From: Neobacillus niacini
GTDB taxonomy: Bacteria > Bacillota > Bacilli > Bacillales > Cytobacillaceae
Length of the DNA: 64,000 nucleotides
Assembly (NCBI RefSeq): GCF_019749295.1
Contig: NZ_JACWFG010000018.1
Span: forward strand, 237,890 to 301,889
Direction of reading: 5' to 3'
Part shown: in pieces, positions 17,392 through 26,281 of the stretch
Position numbering within the stretch: position 1 is the first letter of the stretch
Layout of the letters: each line of letters starts with the position of its first letter
The notes under the pieces: generated by a model
The model's input: only the letters and a program-made list of their open reading frames with translations
Databases searched by the model: none
What the model was told of the DNA's origin: nothing
Position numbers and translations under genes: made by a program

Positions 17392-17778
17392 GATTAGTCC
17401 CCAATCCCCTTATTGAGGACAAACCTTTAGCTGTTGAAGAAGGATTAGTCCTCAATCGCCCTTATTGAGGACAAATCTCTAGCTGATGAAGGAGGATTAG
17501 TCCTCAATCCCCCTTATTGAGGACAAATCTCTAGCTGTTGAAGGAGGATTAGTCCTCAATCCCCCTTATTGAAGACAAATCTCTAGCTGTTGAAGAAGGA
17601 TTAGTCCTCAATCGCCCTTATTGAGGACAAATCTCTAGCTGTTGAAGGAGGATTAGTCCTCAATCGCCCTTATTGAGGACAAATCTCTAGCTGTTGAAGG
17701 AGGATTAGTCCTCAATCCCCCTTATTGAGGACAAATCTTTAGCTGTTGAAGAAGGATTAGTCCTCAATCCCCCTTATA
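17392..17778. repeat. Tandem array of 52-bp hairpin units (seven full copies plus a partial eighth)
   Basis: Copies begin with GATTAG at 17392, 17443, 17495, 17547, 17599, 17651, 17703 and 17755. Spacing is 52 bp except for the first copy, which is 51. Each unit contains GTCCTCAAT, a short C/T-rich loop and ATTGAGGAC. An outer GATT/AATC pair extends the stem across one A-A mismatch. The rest of each unit (CTCTAGCTGTTGAAGGAG) is also conserved with a few substitutions. The period is not a multiple of three and no reading frame runs through, so it is not coding. Copy 4 has ATTGAAGAC, breaking one pair. The array fills most of the 589-bp gap between the AAE transporter terminator and the ABC exporter; the rest (17779-17886) is AT-rich and carries only the ribosome site GAGGAGG. 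Confidence 0.95.
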
Positions 17779-17886
17779 ATACTTAATTCCTACCCGGAAA
17801 AACCAAAAATTTACACATCCACTCAATAAAAATAATGAATATTTTCATTTTTTGTAATACAATAAATTCTTGCGAGGAGGAATAGT

Positions 17887-19626
17887 ATGAACTTATTAAA
17901 AACTACAGTTGAGCATTTTAGACCATATTGGAGAAAGCTTTTGCTTGCTTTGTTCTTTTCTTTAGTTGGTGGAGCATTTACGATTTTGCCTCCTATTCTA
18001 GCAGGAAAACTGGTGGATGAGGTGATAGCACATAAAGAAATGACCTTTTTACTTTTGGTTGTGGGCGGGGTTCTAGCTGCTTATTTAGGGAAGTCGCTAT
18101 TTGAGACATTGCAGGAGTATGTACAAGTAAAAATCGGCTTAGATGTGATTACCGATATGCAGATTCGAGCATTCAAAAAGCTGCACCGTACACCCATGTC
18201 TTTTTTTACTACCACACCAAGAGGTGATATGTTATATCGTCTGACTCATGATGTGGAGTCCATTCAAAACTTAAATAATACGGTAGTGCCCCGTATTTTG
18301 CAGCAGGTTATTGGCGCGATTGCCGCATTTTCTGCCGTTTTTGTTATGTACTGGCCAGCAGCGATTGTCATGTTTGCTGTTTTTGCTATTTATATTTTTC
18401 CTTCGTTTAAATTAGGGAAGGTAATGAGAAAAATGAGTGCGACTCAAAGAGATATGAGTGCGGATATGTATCAACATTTACAGGAAAGCATTGAAAGTAT
18501 TCGATTAGTCAGGACCTTTCAGACACAAAAAACAGAGATAGAAACACAACAAAAGAAATTGGCTGACTGGAAAAACTTTTCTATTCGTGCAGCGTTAATT
18601 GGAAAAGTTAACTGGCGCTTAGGAAATTTGTTTAATATTGCAACTCCAGGTGTTGTGATGTTAATTGGCGGTTTTTCAATTTGGGAAGGGAATATAACCA
18701 TCGGAACCCTCGTTGCTTGTCTTAGTTTTATTCCAATTATGTTTTTACCTGTTCGCTCACTAGCTGAAAATGCTTTAACCATCCAACAAGCAATTCCAGC
18801 TTTGCAGAGAATATATGAATATTTCGATTTACCGGAAGAGCATGAAGAGAGTCTTCCATCGTTCGGGAAGGTAGAAGGAAGGATAAATCTAGATAATATC
18901 TGGTTTACTTATCCTAATAGTGACAAAAAGATCCTAAAAGGCGTTTCGCTCTCTATGGAACAAGGGAGCCACATTGGGATTGTTGGTACAAGTGGCGGCG
19001 GAAAGAGTACACTCATTCAAATTCTACTCGGATTATATGAACCTGATAAAGGTTCCGTCATTATAGACGGGAAGAACCTTTTTACTTACAGCCGGAACAG
19101 CTTTAGACAGCAGGTAGGAGTTGTTTCTCAGGAAACCTTTCTACTAAACAGCACCCTGCGCAACAATCTTCTATATGGAAAGAAGGATGCAACTCAAGAA
19201 GAGTTGGATAAAGCTGTAGAAGCTGCTGGGCTGAAGGAATTAATAGAATCCTTGGAAGATAAGTATGAAACCGTGGTCGGTGAACGCGGTTTAAAGCTAT
19301 CTGGAGGCCAAAGGCAAAGAGTGGCGCTTGCTAGAGCCATACTGCGCCAACCGCCAGTTTTGATCTTCGATGAAGCGACCTCCTCTTTGGACGGAGAAAC
19401 AGAGGAAAAAGTTCAGGAATCACTTGAGGAATTAATCCCAGGAAGAACAACGATTACCATTGCACATCGGCTTGTTACGGTTAGGAACGCGGATAAAATT
19501 CTCCTCTTAGACCAAGGAATGGTTGCGGAAGAAGGAACACATGAAGAGCTGCTTGCATTAAGAGGGCAGTATTACGAATTATACAAAGCACAATATAGTG
19601 AGTTAGAAAAGGAGATGATTGGATGA
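17887..19626 (+). CDS. ABC exporter half-transporter 1 (TMD-NBD fusion)
   Basis: A 579-residue B-family ABC half-transporter: six membrane helices in residues 1-320, then an ATPase domain. Walker A is GTSGGGKST, the signature LSGGQRQRVALARAI, Walker B LIFDEATSSLD with the catalytic Glu, and the switch His in IAHRL. It overlaps the second half-transporter by ATGA, so the two are translated together and probably form a heterodimer that exports drugs, lipids or peptides. ATG 17887 follows GAGGAGGA. The array of 52-bp hairpins lies just upstream and is the most likely place for its promoter, though I cannot identify one. Confidence 0.9.
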   Translation: MNLLKTTVEHFRPYWRKLLLALFFSLVGGAFTILPPILAGKLVDEVIAHKEMTFLLLVVGGVLAAYLGKSLFETLQEYVQVKIGLDVITDMQIRAFKKLHRTPMSFFTTTPRGDMLYRLTHDVESIQNLNNTVVPRILQQVIGAIAAFSAVFVMYWPAAIVMFAVFAIYIFPSFKLGKVMRKMSATQRDMSADMYQHLQESIESIRLVRTFQTQKTEIETQQKKLADWKNFSIRAALIGKVNWRLGNLFNIATPGVVMLIGGFSIWEGNITIGTLVACLSFIPIMFLPVRSLAENALTIQQAIPALQRIYEYFDLPEEHEESLPSFGKVEGRINLDNIWFTYPNSDKKILKGVSLSMEQGSHIGIVGTSGGGKSTLIQILLGLYEPDKGSVIIDGKNLFTYSRNSFRQQVGVVSQETFLLNSTLRNNLLYGKKDATQEELDKAVEAAGLKELIESLEDKYETVVGERGLKLSGGQRQRVALARAILRQPPVLIFDEATSSLDGETEEKVQESLEELIPGRTTITIAHRLVTVRNADKILLLDQGMVAEEGTHEELLALRGQYYELYKAQYSELEKEMIG

Positions 19627-21416
19627 ACGTAAGTACTGTCTCCGAACAAAAAAAGAATCGTGATGGACGAAGGGTCCTTGCTTTTTTAAAGCCCTATAAA
19701 AAATGGGTTATTGCCGACTCCATTGTTATTGCAATCAGTCAGGTTTTTTCTGCATTAATACCTACCTTAGCACTTAGCTGGTTAATTGATACTATTATTC
19801 CAAATGAAAACCACTCCTGGCTGTGGGGGTTAATGTGGTTATTAATCTTTTCTGCCGTATTTGATTTGGTCATGATGGTCATTGATGAGTATTTTTGCCA
19901 TCAAACAGCCAAGACGGTAACCAATTGGCAAAAACTTCGTTTGTTTAGTCATTTGCAGATACTGCCATATTCCTTCTATCATAACAATTCATCTGGGGAA
20001 TTACTTGCTAGAGTTTCAGATGACCCAGATACTCTCCATAATTTTCTTGCGTGGGAAGGTTCAACCTTCATGGCGAGTGTCCAGGGAGTTATTATATATA
20101 GTCTGGTGCTGCTATGGATCCATCCTTATTTAATGATAACCAGTGTTATATTGGGAATTATCTTTTACTGGGCTTCCAATTACGTGGGAGCAAGAACCCG
20201 AGCGGCTTCCGCTGATGCGCGGCGTGAAGCCTCACGATATCTTGAAAGACTTAGAGAATCGGTTACAGGAATTCACTTATCGCGGGTTATGGGAGTGTCA
20301 GAAAATGAGGTTGAGAGTGTTATAGCCATCAGGAATACCTTTGTAGAGCATTTGATTAAAGAACTAAAGGCTAGAATGCAATCTGTAGTGGTCATTGCCA
20401 GCTATAATGGATTTGCTCTAGGGATTGTCTACTTAATTAGTACATTATTAATTTGGGACGATGGTTTGACTAGCGGACAGATGATGACTGCAGGGGGATT
20501 AGTTACGATTGCGGCCAATGAAATGCAGCGATTGCTGCGTAATTGGCTTTCTGTGAGAAGAACAGGTCCGGCGCTAGATCGTTCAGATATACTACTAACC
20601 CATCAGCCGGCGGAGGCTGAAATAAAGGAAGGCATGCGAGGTAATCGGGCAAGCGGCAGTATTAGACTTAAAGAAGTAACGTTTGCCTACCCGGAAAAAG
20701 AAGAAAATGTATTATCAGGTGTTTCTTTTGATATTAAACCAGGTGAAAAAGTGGCCTTGGTTGGACCAAGTGGATCAGGAAAATCTACTATCGTTGACTT
20801 GTTGTTTAGATTATATGAAACAAAAAAAGGTCAGATTGAAGTGGATGGCAGGAACATTACCGAATGGGATACTGCATGGCTGCGGTCGCAAATAGCGATT
20901 GTAACCCAGGATGTTCAATTACGAAGCGGTTCATTGGCGGATAATTTAAGAATTGGAAAGCCAGATGCTGATGATGATGAATTACTTAAGGCTTTGCATG
21001 ATAGCGGTCTTGAAGAACTGGTGGATAGTCTTCCGGAAGGATTGAATACAAAGGTTGGTGAGCGAGGCAGTCTTTTATCAGGAGGACAGAAGCAGCGGCT
21101 TTCGCTGGCAAGGGCAATCATTAAAGATGCGCCAATCCTCATTCTTGACGAAGCAAGTTCAGCTCTCGATCCGATTACCGAAACGAAAATCAATGAGTCT
21201 GTTTTGAAAACCGGTAAGAAACAAACCATTCTTATTATATCTCACCGACTTTCAACGGTTCTATCAGCCGATAAGATTATTGTTCTAGAAAATGGTACGA
21301 TTGTCGAACAAGGCGGGCATGCGGAGTTACTTGAAAATAACAATGGTGTCTATGCAAGACTATTTGGCAGAGAAGCTGAAATTGGTGAAGAGACTATTAA
21401 CAGCCCTGCAATATAA
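19623..21416 (+). CDS. ABC exporter half-transporter 2 (TMD-NBD fusion)
   Basis: A 597-residue partner with six predicted helices in the first 320 residues. Its ATPase domain has GPSGSGKST, LSGGQKQRLSLARAI, ILDEASSALD and ISHRL. Both halves keep a Glu after Walker B and an intact LSGGQ, so unlike many heterodimeric exporters neither site is visibly degenerate. It starts at the ATG overlapping the stop of the first gene. The operon ends at a strong terminator. The substrate cannot be read from the sequence. Confidence 0.9.
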   Translation: MNVSTVSEQKKNRDGRRVLAFLKPYKKWVIADSIVIAISQVFSALIPTLALSWLIDTIIPNENHSWLWGLMWLLIFSAVFDLVMMVIDEYFCHQTAKTVTNWQKLRLFSHLQILPYSFYHNNSSGELLARVSDDPDTLHNFLAWEGSTFMASVQGVIIYSLVLLWIHPYLMITSVILGIIFYWASNYVGARTRAASADARREASRYLERLRESVTGIHLSRVMGVSENEVESVIAIRNTFVEHLIKELKARMQSVVVIASYNGFALGIVYLISTLLIWDDGLTSGQMMTAGGLVTIAANEMQRLLRNWLSVRRTGPALDRSDILLTHQPAEAEIKEGMRGNRASGSIRLKEVTFAYPEKEENVLSGVSFDIKPGEKVALVGPSGSGKSTIVDLLFRLYETKKGQIEVDGRNITEWDTAWLRSQIAIVTQDVQLRSGSLADNLRIGKPDADDDELLKALHDSGLEELVDSLPEGLNTKVGERGSLLSGGQKQRLSLARAIIKDAPILILDEASSALDPITETKINESVLKTGKKQTILIISHRLSTVLSADKIIVLENGTIVEQGGHAELLENNNGVYARLFGREAEIGEETINSPAI

Positions 21417-21435
21417 ATAAACCATTATACAAATA

Positions 21436-21477
21436 GGCGGCACCCAAATGAATAATGATGGGTGCTGCCTTTTTTTG
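21436..21477 (+). terminator. Strong intrinsic terminator after the ABC exporter pair
   Basis: GGCGGCACCCA pairs with TGGGTGCTGCC and is followed by seven T. Confidence 0.9.
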
Positions 21478-21546
21478 TCAGTAGAGTTAAATATTTTTTG
21501 TATCTTGAGAGATACTATCCTTGAAATAATTAAGGAGGTGCCACAA

Positions 21547-21720
21547 ATGCCAAATGCAAAAGATTATGTAAATCAAAGTATGTCTTCCGTACAAAATACA
21601 GTTAATACTCTTCAGCAAGCCCTAAGCAATGCAGAAAAACCAGAAAACAAAAACAAAATTCAACAAGCGATTGATTCTCTTAACTCTGTGCAAGACCAAC
21701 TTTCTGGATATCAAGATTAA
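21547..21720 (+). CDS. Small hydrophilic helical protein, 57 aa, unknown function
   Basis: The frame from ATG 21547 encodes 57 residues, mostly helix-forming and rich in Gln, Asn and Ser, with no Cys and no membrane segment. The start is fixed by TAAGGAGGTG at 21531-21540, 6 nt upstream; the longer frame from 21448 starts inside the previous terminator. The gene has its own terminator. An inverted repeat GTATCT-N4-AGATAC at 21500-21515 lies upstream and could be an operator. The size and composition recall small stress or spore-associated proteins of Bacillus, but I do not recognise the family. Confidence 0.75.
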   Translation: MPNAKDYVNQSMSSVQNTVNTLQQALSNAEKPENKNKIQQAIDSLNSVQDQLSGYQD

Positions 21721-21730
21721 TAAGTACAGT

Positions 21731-21761
21731 GCCTGACATTATGATGTCAGGCTTTCTTTTT
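21731..21761 (+). terminator. Intrinsic terminator after the 57-aa protein
   Basis: GCCTGACAT-TATG-ATGTCAGGC is a perfect 9-bp stem with a 4-nt loop, followed by TTTCTTTTT. It lies between convergent genes. Confidence 0.9.
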
Positions 21762-21763
21762 GA

Positions 21764-23410
21764 CTAATATTTAGGCTTCATCCATAATTTTGATAAATCT
21801 ACATACCCAAAATGCTTTATCTCAATGTTCACTAAGTTAATGGAAAATGGTATTTGCCGCTTTGAATAATAAAGTGGAATGCAAAGGGAATTTTCGATTA
21901 GATATTTTTCTATTCTTAAATGATGATTCATCCACTGTTCAAAGGGCAATTCATCATAGCCTTTAATATATTTCTGTAAATAAGGATCACTTTGAGTTAT
22001 TTTTCTCAGTGGGGAGAGGTTATTTTTAATAAAATTAAAATAAGAAAAGCTTTGGTTCAATTCAAAAATCTCTCCATGAATAAATAGATCCGCTTCAACC
22101 TTTAAATGATCATGGTACAGGGCATCATGAAACGATACTTCTTCTAACTCTATACATATCCCAGCATGCTCGAGAACGGATTTTAACCAAAAGGATACAT
22201 CCTTTGTATATCCTGTATACTTCAAACCTAATGGCTTTGATAGAGAGGGTTTTGCTATTTTTGGCATGTAATAAGGCCTTGAATAACCGATTAAACAACC
22301 AGATGTATTAGCTGAAATGCGTGAATCAATAGTAGAAATTTGCTCTCGATTTTGGTTAATAAGCATATGAATGTAATCTCTGACTTCTTTTCTAGCAATG
22401 TCCGATTGGCGATATGGATTCATCACCACAATACCGAACCCAGAATCACTTTCAACCTCAAACGTACCTACCTCTCTAGATTCATGTGCACCATAATAAA
22501 CATTTCCAAACTCTCTCGAAACCTGTATGAATTCAACACAATCCAATAATGGACGCTCCCCAAAATAATGTTTAAAAGCATGTAATACGGTTTTCTCGTC
22601 AGAATTTTCTCCCATATAGAAACTGCCTGTTCCGATGACCTGGCCGTTGGATTCTTTATAAATACTAGCAGGCATCATGCTGAGCAAAGGTAAGATATAT
22701 GTACAGCCACTTGGAAATTCAAGCTCTACGACTAGTGGTGCGGGAGAGGTAATCTTTGTAATGGGTTTCCAAAGTTCAGCATAAATCAAATCCTGCTTCA
22801 TTTGCATAAAAGATTGGACGACGTCCTCTGCTTTTAGAATGGAACCATCATGAAAGCTCACATCCTTTCGCAGGTATAAAGTTAACTGATTATCCTTTAC
22901 CTCCCAGCTATGAGCAAGCTCAGGAATAACCGTATTATCATCATCCAATGCGACCACACGGTTATATAGGTTTGCTATTAGGTTTGCACTATGTACATCT
23001 GCAGCCTTTAGCGGATGATACGTTAAGAAACGATAAAAGCGTGGAATAATCAGCCGGTCCTGCCCCTCTTGATTAAACCCAAACTTGGATTGAAATTTAG
23101 TCATCAATCGCTGTTTTGTTTCAGTCGACCAGTTAAACAATAACAATTTACTAACTTGTTCAATCGAATAACTCTCTAATTTGGATAGAAAGTGCTTTTC
23201 ATATGAGGATTCTACATCCTTCTGCCATTGTAACTTCGATTCATTCCCTCTGCCTCTGCCCGGCTGAAAGGTTAACCAGCCTTCCTCTTGCCATTGGCCT
23301 AGTTTGCGGCGGGTCTGTTTTGCACTAAGATTTAATCGTTCAGCAAGCTCCTGTACTTTAACTTCCCCAGAAGACTTTGAATTCCATAAGGTTAATAGAT
23401 AGTGGTCCAT
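21764..23410 (-). CDS. SgrR-type regulator: N-terminal winged helix plus solute-binding-protein domain
   Basis: A 548-residue cytoplasmic protein. Residues about 1-100 form a winged helix-turn-helix (KVQELAERLNLSAKQTRRKL). Residues about 120-540 resemble a family 5 extracellular solute-binding protein (ELAHSWEVKDNQLTLYLRKD, VSFHDGS, EDVVQSFMQMK) but without a signal peptide. In SgrR the second domain senses a small molecule, and homologues in Bacillus often sit beside MFS exporters, as here. I start at ATG 23410, preceded by AGAGGGG; the upstream in-frame ATG 23437 has no ribosome site. It is divergent from the MFS gene and probably controls it, with the 100-bp gap as shared promoter region. 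Confidence 0.85.
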   Translation of the reverse strand: MDHYLLTLWNSKSSGEVKVQELAERLNLSAKQTRRKLGQWQEEGWLTFQPGRGRGNESKLQWQKDVESSYEKHFLSKLESYSIEQVSKLLLFNWSTETKQRLMTKFQSKFGFNQEGQDRLIIPRFYRFLTYHPLKAADVHSANLIANLYNRVVALDDDNTVIPELAHSWEVKDNQLTLYLRKDVSFHDGSILKAEDVVQSFMQMKQDLIYAELWKPITKITSPAPLVVELEFPSGCTYILPLLSMMPASIYKESNGQVIGTGSFYMGENSDEKTVLHAFKHYFGERPLLDCVEFIQVSREFGNVYYGAHESREVGTFEVESDSGFGIVVMNPYRQSDIARKEVRDYIHMLINQNREQISTIDSRISANTSGCLIGYSRPYYMPKIAKPSLSKPLGLKYTGYTKDVSFWLKSVLEHAGICIELEEVSFHDALYHDHLKVEADLFIHGEIFELNQSFSYFNFIKNNLSPLRKITQSDPYLQKYIKGYDELPFEQWMNHHLRIEKYLIENSLCIPLYYSKRQIPFSINLVNIEIKHFGYVDLSKLWMKPKY

Positions 23411-23510
23411 CAACTTACCCCTCTTAAAAGTAGACATTTTTTTGAAAATTGGTCATTTTTAAACTGTTACGTCTAGTTTACTATATAGAGTATGAAAGGT
23501 GTTGATAAAA

Positions 23511-24755
23511 ATGGCATGGAAAGACTATCCCCAAAATATCAAGGTACGGCTGATAACCTCTTTTTTTAACCGGGCAATCGGAAGCTCAGTAATGCCTTTT
23601 ATGGCGCTCTTCTTTGCACAGCATAAGGGGGCAGTGTGGGCAGGGATTTTCTTAGCAGTAACAGTCATAATAGGATTTTTTATTAACTTTATTGGCGGCT
23701 ATATTTCAGACCGCTTCCCTCGGAAAAAAATAATTATTACAACATCAGCTGCTAGTGCGCTTATGTTTGCTCTAATGACCATAAGCTTATTACCTGAACA
23801 GAAATGGATAGTATTATTTGCGATTAGTTATGTGATTTTCACCATTACCAGCAGTCTCGGCCGTCCTGCTGTGCATGCGATTATTATTGACTCGACAACT
23901 CCCGAAAATCGAAAAAGTGTGTATGCCCTTGATTACTGGCTGGTAAATTTAGCGATGGCTATCGGAGCCGCTTTAGGCGGCCTATTATATGTGAATCATC
24001 AATTAGAGCTTTTTATCACGTTAACGATTGTTTCTATTAGTTTGCCGATTGCCTACGGTATCTGGTTAGAGGATACACGTGTGAAGCTGCTGGAGAAAAA
24101 ACACGAAAATATTTTTATGGACCTCATCCAGAATTACAAAGTTGCATTTCAGGATAAGCCATTTGTCAAGGTAGTTGCAGGTTCCATGTTTATATTTGCG
24201 GCCGAATTTTCCCTTAATAGTTATATAGGGGTAAGATTAGCGGAGGAATTTAAGTCTGTATTTATAGGGAACTTTGAAGTTGCTGGTGTAAGGATGCTTA
24301 GCTTTCTAAACATCGAAAACATGCTGATGGTAGTGGCCTTGGCATTCTTCGTTTCAAAAGTAACAGATAAATTTTCACCGCGGAAGATGCTTCTATTGGG
24401 GCTGTTGTTATATAGTACAGGCTATACCATCGTTACGTCGGCGAACTTATGGTATGTCTTGATACTATTTAATGGTATTGCGACAATTGGCGAGCTGATT
24501 TATTCACCAATTGCGAATGCCCAGAAGGCAAATATGATGCCGGAGGACAAACGCGGATCCTATTCTGCCTTTTCAAATTTAGGCTTTAGCGGTGCAGATT
24601 TGATTGCTCGCGGTGCAATTGTATTGGGCGCATTCTTAGTGCCGACCATGATGTCTGTCTACCTCGGTTTAATCTTAATGGCAGGGACTTTCCTGCTCTA
24701 TAGTGGACTTTTTGTGGTCAATAAAATCAAAGTCCAAAAAAATATGTCAACTTAA
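23511..24755 (+). CDS. MFS exporter, YttB/MdtG-like
   Basis: A 414-residue 12-helix transporter. GGYISDRFPRKK after helix 2 is MFS motif A, and the segment FNRAIGSSVMPFMALFF is typical of drug:H+ antiporter-like Bacillus proteins. The second half begins near residue 210. The start is ATG 23511, 9 nt after AAAGGTG; the GTG at 23499 overlaps the ribosome site. Divergent from the SgrR-like gene and 14 bp before a GNAT gene, which suggests an export plus acetylation module for a toxic or signalling small molecule. The substrate is unknown. Confidence 0.85.
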   Translation: MAWKDYPQNIKVRLITSFFNRAIGSSVMPFMALFFAQHKGAVWAGIFLAVTVIIGFFINFIGGYISDRFPRKKIIITTSAASALMFALMTISLLPEQKWIVLFAISYVIFTITSSLGRPAVHAIIIDSTTPENRKSVYALDYWLVNLAMAIGAALGGLLYVNHQLELFITLTIVSISLPIAYGIWLEDTRVKLLEKKHENIFMDLIQNYKVAFQDKPFVKVVAGSMFIFAAEFSLNSYIGVRLAEEFKSVFIGNFEVAGVRMLSFLNIENMLMVVALAFFVSKVTDKFSPRKMLLLGLLLYSTGYTIVTSANLWYVLILFNGIATIGELIYSPIANAQKANMMPEDKRGSYSAFSNLGFSGADLIARGAIVLGAFLVPTMMSVYLGLILMAGTFLLYSGLFVVNKIKVQKNMST

Positions 24756-24769
24756 ATTAGGAGGCTAAA

Positions 24770-25315
24770 TTGCTAAAAGTAGAGATTAGAAGACCTAAAA
24801 TCGAAGACCAAGAGGAATTGAACCAGTTTTTTAGGACGGTCCTTACCGATACATTTGCAAGAGAAGGATTAGCAGATTTAGTGGAAGATATCGAAGCAGA
24901 TATTGAGAGTAAGAAAAAGTATTTGCAAATGGATTTTGAAACTAGTGGAGAGAAAAGATATTTTTTAATAGCTTTGACAAAAAACAAAATTATTGGAACC
25001 ATAACTTGTGGGAATGCTAATGAACTGATTCAAGAGAGTACGAATGGAGCCCTGAGGAATACGATTGAAATTGGGACGATATACGTACTTTCTGAATATC
25101 AAAGACAGGGTGTGGGGAATCAACTTTTAGCTGAAATGTTAAAGACATTAATGGCGAGGGAAATCCAGGAATTCTGTCTAGACAGCGGCTTCAAAACTGC
25201 CCAAACCATCTGGAAAAAGAAATTCGGAGAACCCGAGTATTGGCTGAAGGATTATTGGGGGCAAGGTCAAGATCATATGATCTGGAAAATACCAACGAAA
25301 GGAGTCTATTTCTAA
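24770..25315 (+). CDS. GNAT family N-acetyltransferase
   Basis: A 181-residue acetyl-CoA-dependent acyltransferase. The acetyl-CoA-binding motif A is visible as IGTIYVLSEYQRQGVGNQLL (Q/RxxGxG/A). The N-terminal half has long acidic helices. The start is TTG 24770, 5 nt after AGGAGG, with no better ATG. It follows the MFS gene by 14 bp and is surely co-transcribed. The stop codon lies in the loop of the terminator. Confidence 0.85.
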   Translation: MLKVEIRRPKIEDQEELNQFFRTVLTDTFAREGLADLVEDIEADIESKKKYLQMDFETSGEKRYFLIALTKNKIIGTITCGNANELIQESTNGALRNTIEIGTIYVLSEYQRQGVGNQLLAEMLKTLMAREIQEFCLDSGFKTAQTIWKKKFGEPEYWLKDYWGQGQDHMIWKIPTKGVYF

Positions 25316-25335
25316 GATAGACTCCTTTTTATTAT
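25298..25335 (+). terminator. Intrinsic terminator overlapping the GNAT stop codon
   Basis: AAAGGAGTCTAT pairs perfectly with ATAGACTCCTTT; the stop codon sits in the loop, and more T follows. Confidence 0.88.
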
Positions 25336-25339
25336 TTTG

Positions 25340-25369
25340 TTGTATTACATAATATTATAGTGTTATAAT
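25340..25369 (+). promoter_or_regulatory. Candidate sigma-A promoter of the amino-acid ABC importer
   Basis: TTGTAT at 25340-25345 and a perfect TATAAT at 25364-25369 are 18 bp apart, about 70 bp before the binding-protein start codon. Confidence 0.5.
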
Positions 25370-25435
25370 GTGGTAGTATGATAATATGGTAACGTACTAA
25401 AGCGAAATTAATTTCTATAAAAGGGGTACATACAA

Positions 25436-26212
25436 ATGAAAAAATTAGCAACTATGATTCTTATAGTAACTGCATTACTTGTAATTTTTACTGGGTGTTC
25501 AAAACCAACAAGTAAAGACGAAGAAAAATTGGTTATTGGTATCGATGATAAATTTGCACCAATGGGATTCCGTGATGAGGATAACAATATCGTAGGTTTT
25601 GATATTGATTATGCAAAAGCAGCAGCGGAAAAAATGGGAACAGAAGTTACATTCCAGCCAATTGATTGGAAAACAAAAGAAGCGGAGCTTAGCAGCGGCA
25701 GAATTGACCTTATTTGGAACGGATACACTATTACAGATGAGCGGAAAGAAAAGGTTCTTTTCACAAAACCATATTTAAAAAATGCGCAGGTAATTGTTAC
25801 TCTTGCGGATTCACAGCTTACTAAGCTAGATGATTTAGAAGGTAAAGTAGTTGGACTTCAGTCACTTTCTTCAGCATCTGACGCTCTAAACGCTTCACCG
25901 GTTAAGGAAAAAATAAAAACCGTAACGGAATTTGCTGACAATGTACAGGCTCTAACTGACTTAAAGAGCGGTCGTTTGGATGCAGTTGTTATCGATGAGA
26001 TTGTCATCAATTATTACATGACAAAAGAGGCAGAAACATTTAAAGTACTAGAAGAGTCTCTTGCTCCTGAAGAATATGGGATTGGTGTTAAAAAAGGAAA
26101 CGAAGAATTACTTGAAAAACTCCAGAAGTCACTTGATGAAATGAACGAAGACGGGACGGCTTCAGACATCTCGAAAAAATGGTTTGGCGAAGATAAAGTT
26201 TTAAAGTACTAA
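25436..26212 (+). CDS. Amino-acid ABC transporter substrate-binding lipoprotein
   Basis: A 258-residue family 3 solute-binding protein. The signal peptide ends in a lipobox IFTGC, so Cys21 should carry the lipid anchor on the outer face of the membrane. Family motifs are PMGFRDEDNNIVGFDIDYAK and the ligand-binding stretch NGYTITDERKEKVLFTKPY, whose Arg pairs with the amino-acid carboxylate. It resembles cystine and polar amino-acid binders (TcyA/TcyJ class), but specificity is not certain. It is the first gene of a binder-permease-ATPase operon. Confidence 0.88.
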   Translation: MKKLATMILIVTALLVIFTGCSKPTSKDEEKLVIGIDDKFAPMGFRDEDNNIVGFDIDYAKAAAEKMGTEVTFQPIDWKTKEAELSSGRIDLIWNGYTITDERKEKVLFTKPYLKNAQVIVTLADSQLTKLDDLEGKVVGLQSLSSASDALNASPVKEKIKTVTEFADNVQALTDLKSGRLDAVVIDEIVINYYMTKEAETFKVLEESLAPEEYGIGVKKGNEELLEKLQKSLDEMNEDGTASDISKKWFGEDKVLKY

Positions 26213-26233
26213 AGTAAGAATGAATATAGGGCG

Positions 26234-26269
26234 AAACAGGATTCCTAGTGGGAACCCTGTTTTGTTTTT
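26234..26269 (+). terminator. Intra-operon attenuating terminator between binding protein and permease
   Basis: AAACAGG-A-TTCC pairs with GGAA-C-CCTGTTT and is followed by TGTTTTT. It lies in the 69-bp gap between two genes that must work together, so it probably sets a higher level of binding protein than of membrane subunits. Confidence 0.65.
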
Positions 26270-26281
26270 GGAGGAGTTACC

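Noticed and set aside
17392..17778. Tandem 52-bp units considered as a CRISPR array
   Set aside because: The whole 52-bp period is conserved, with no unique spacers, no cas genes nearby and an internal hairpin in every unit. It is a tandem repeat.
25270..25285. AGATCATATGATCT palindrome near the end of the GNAT gene
   Set aside because: It lies inside coding sequence, with no regulatory context; probably chance.
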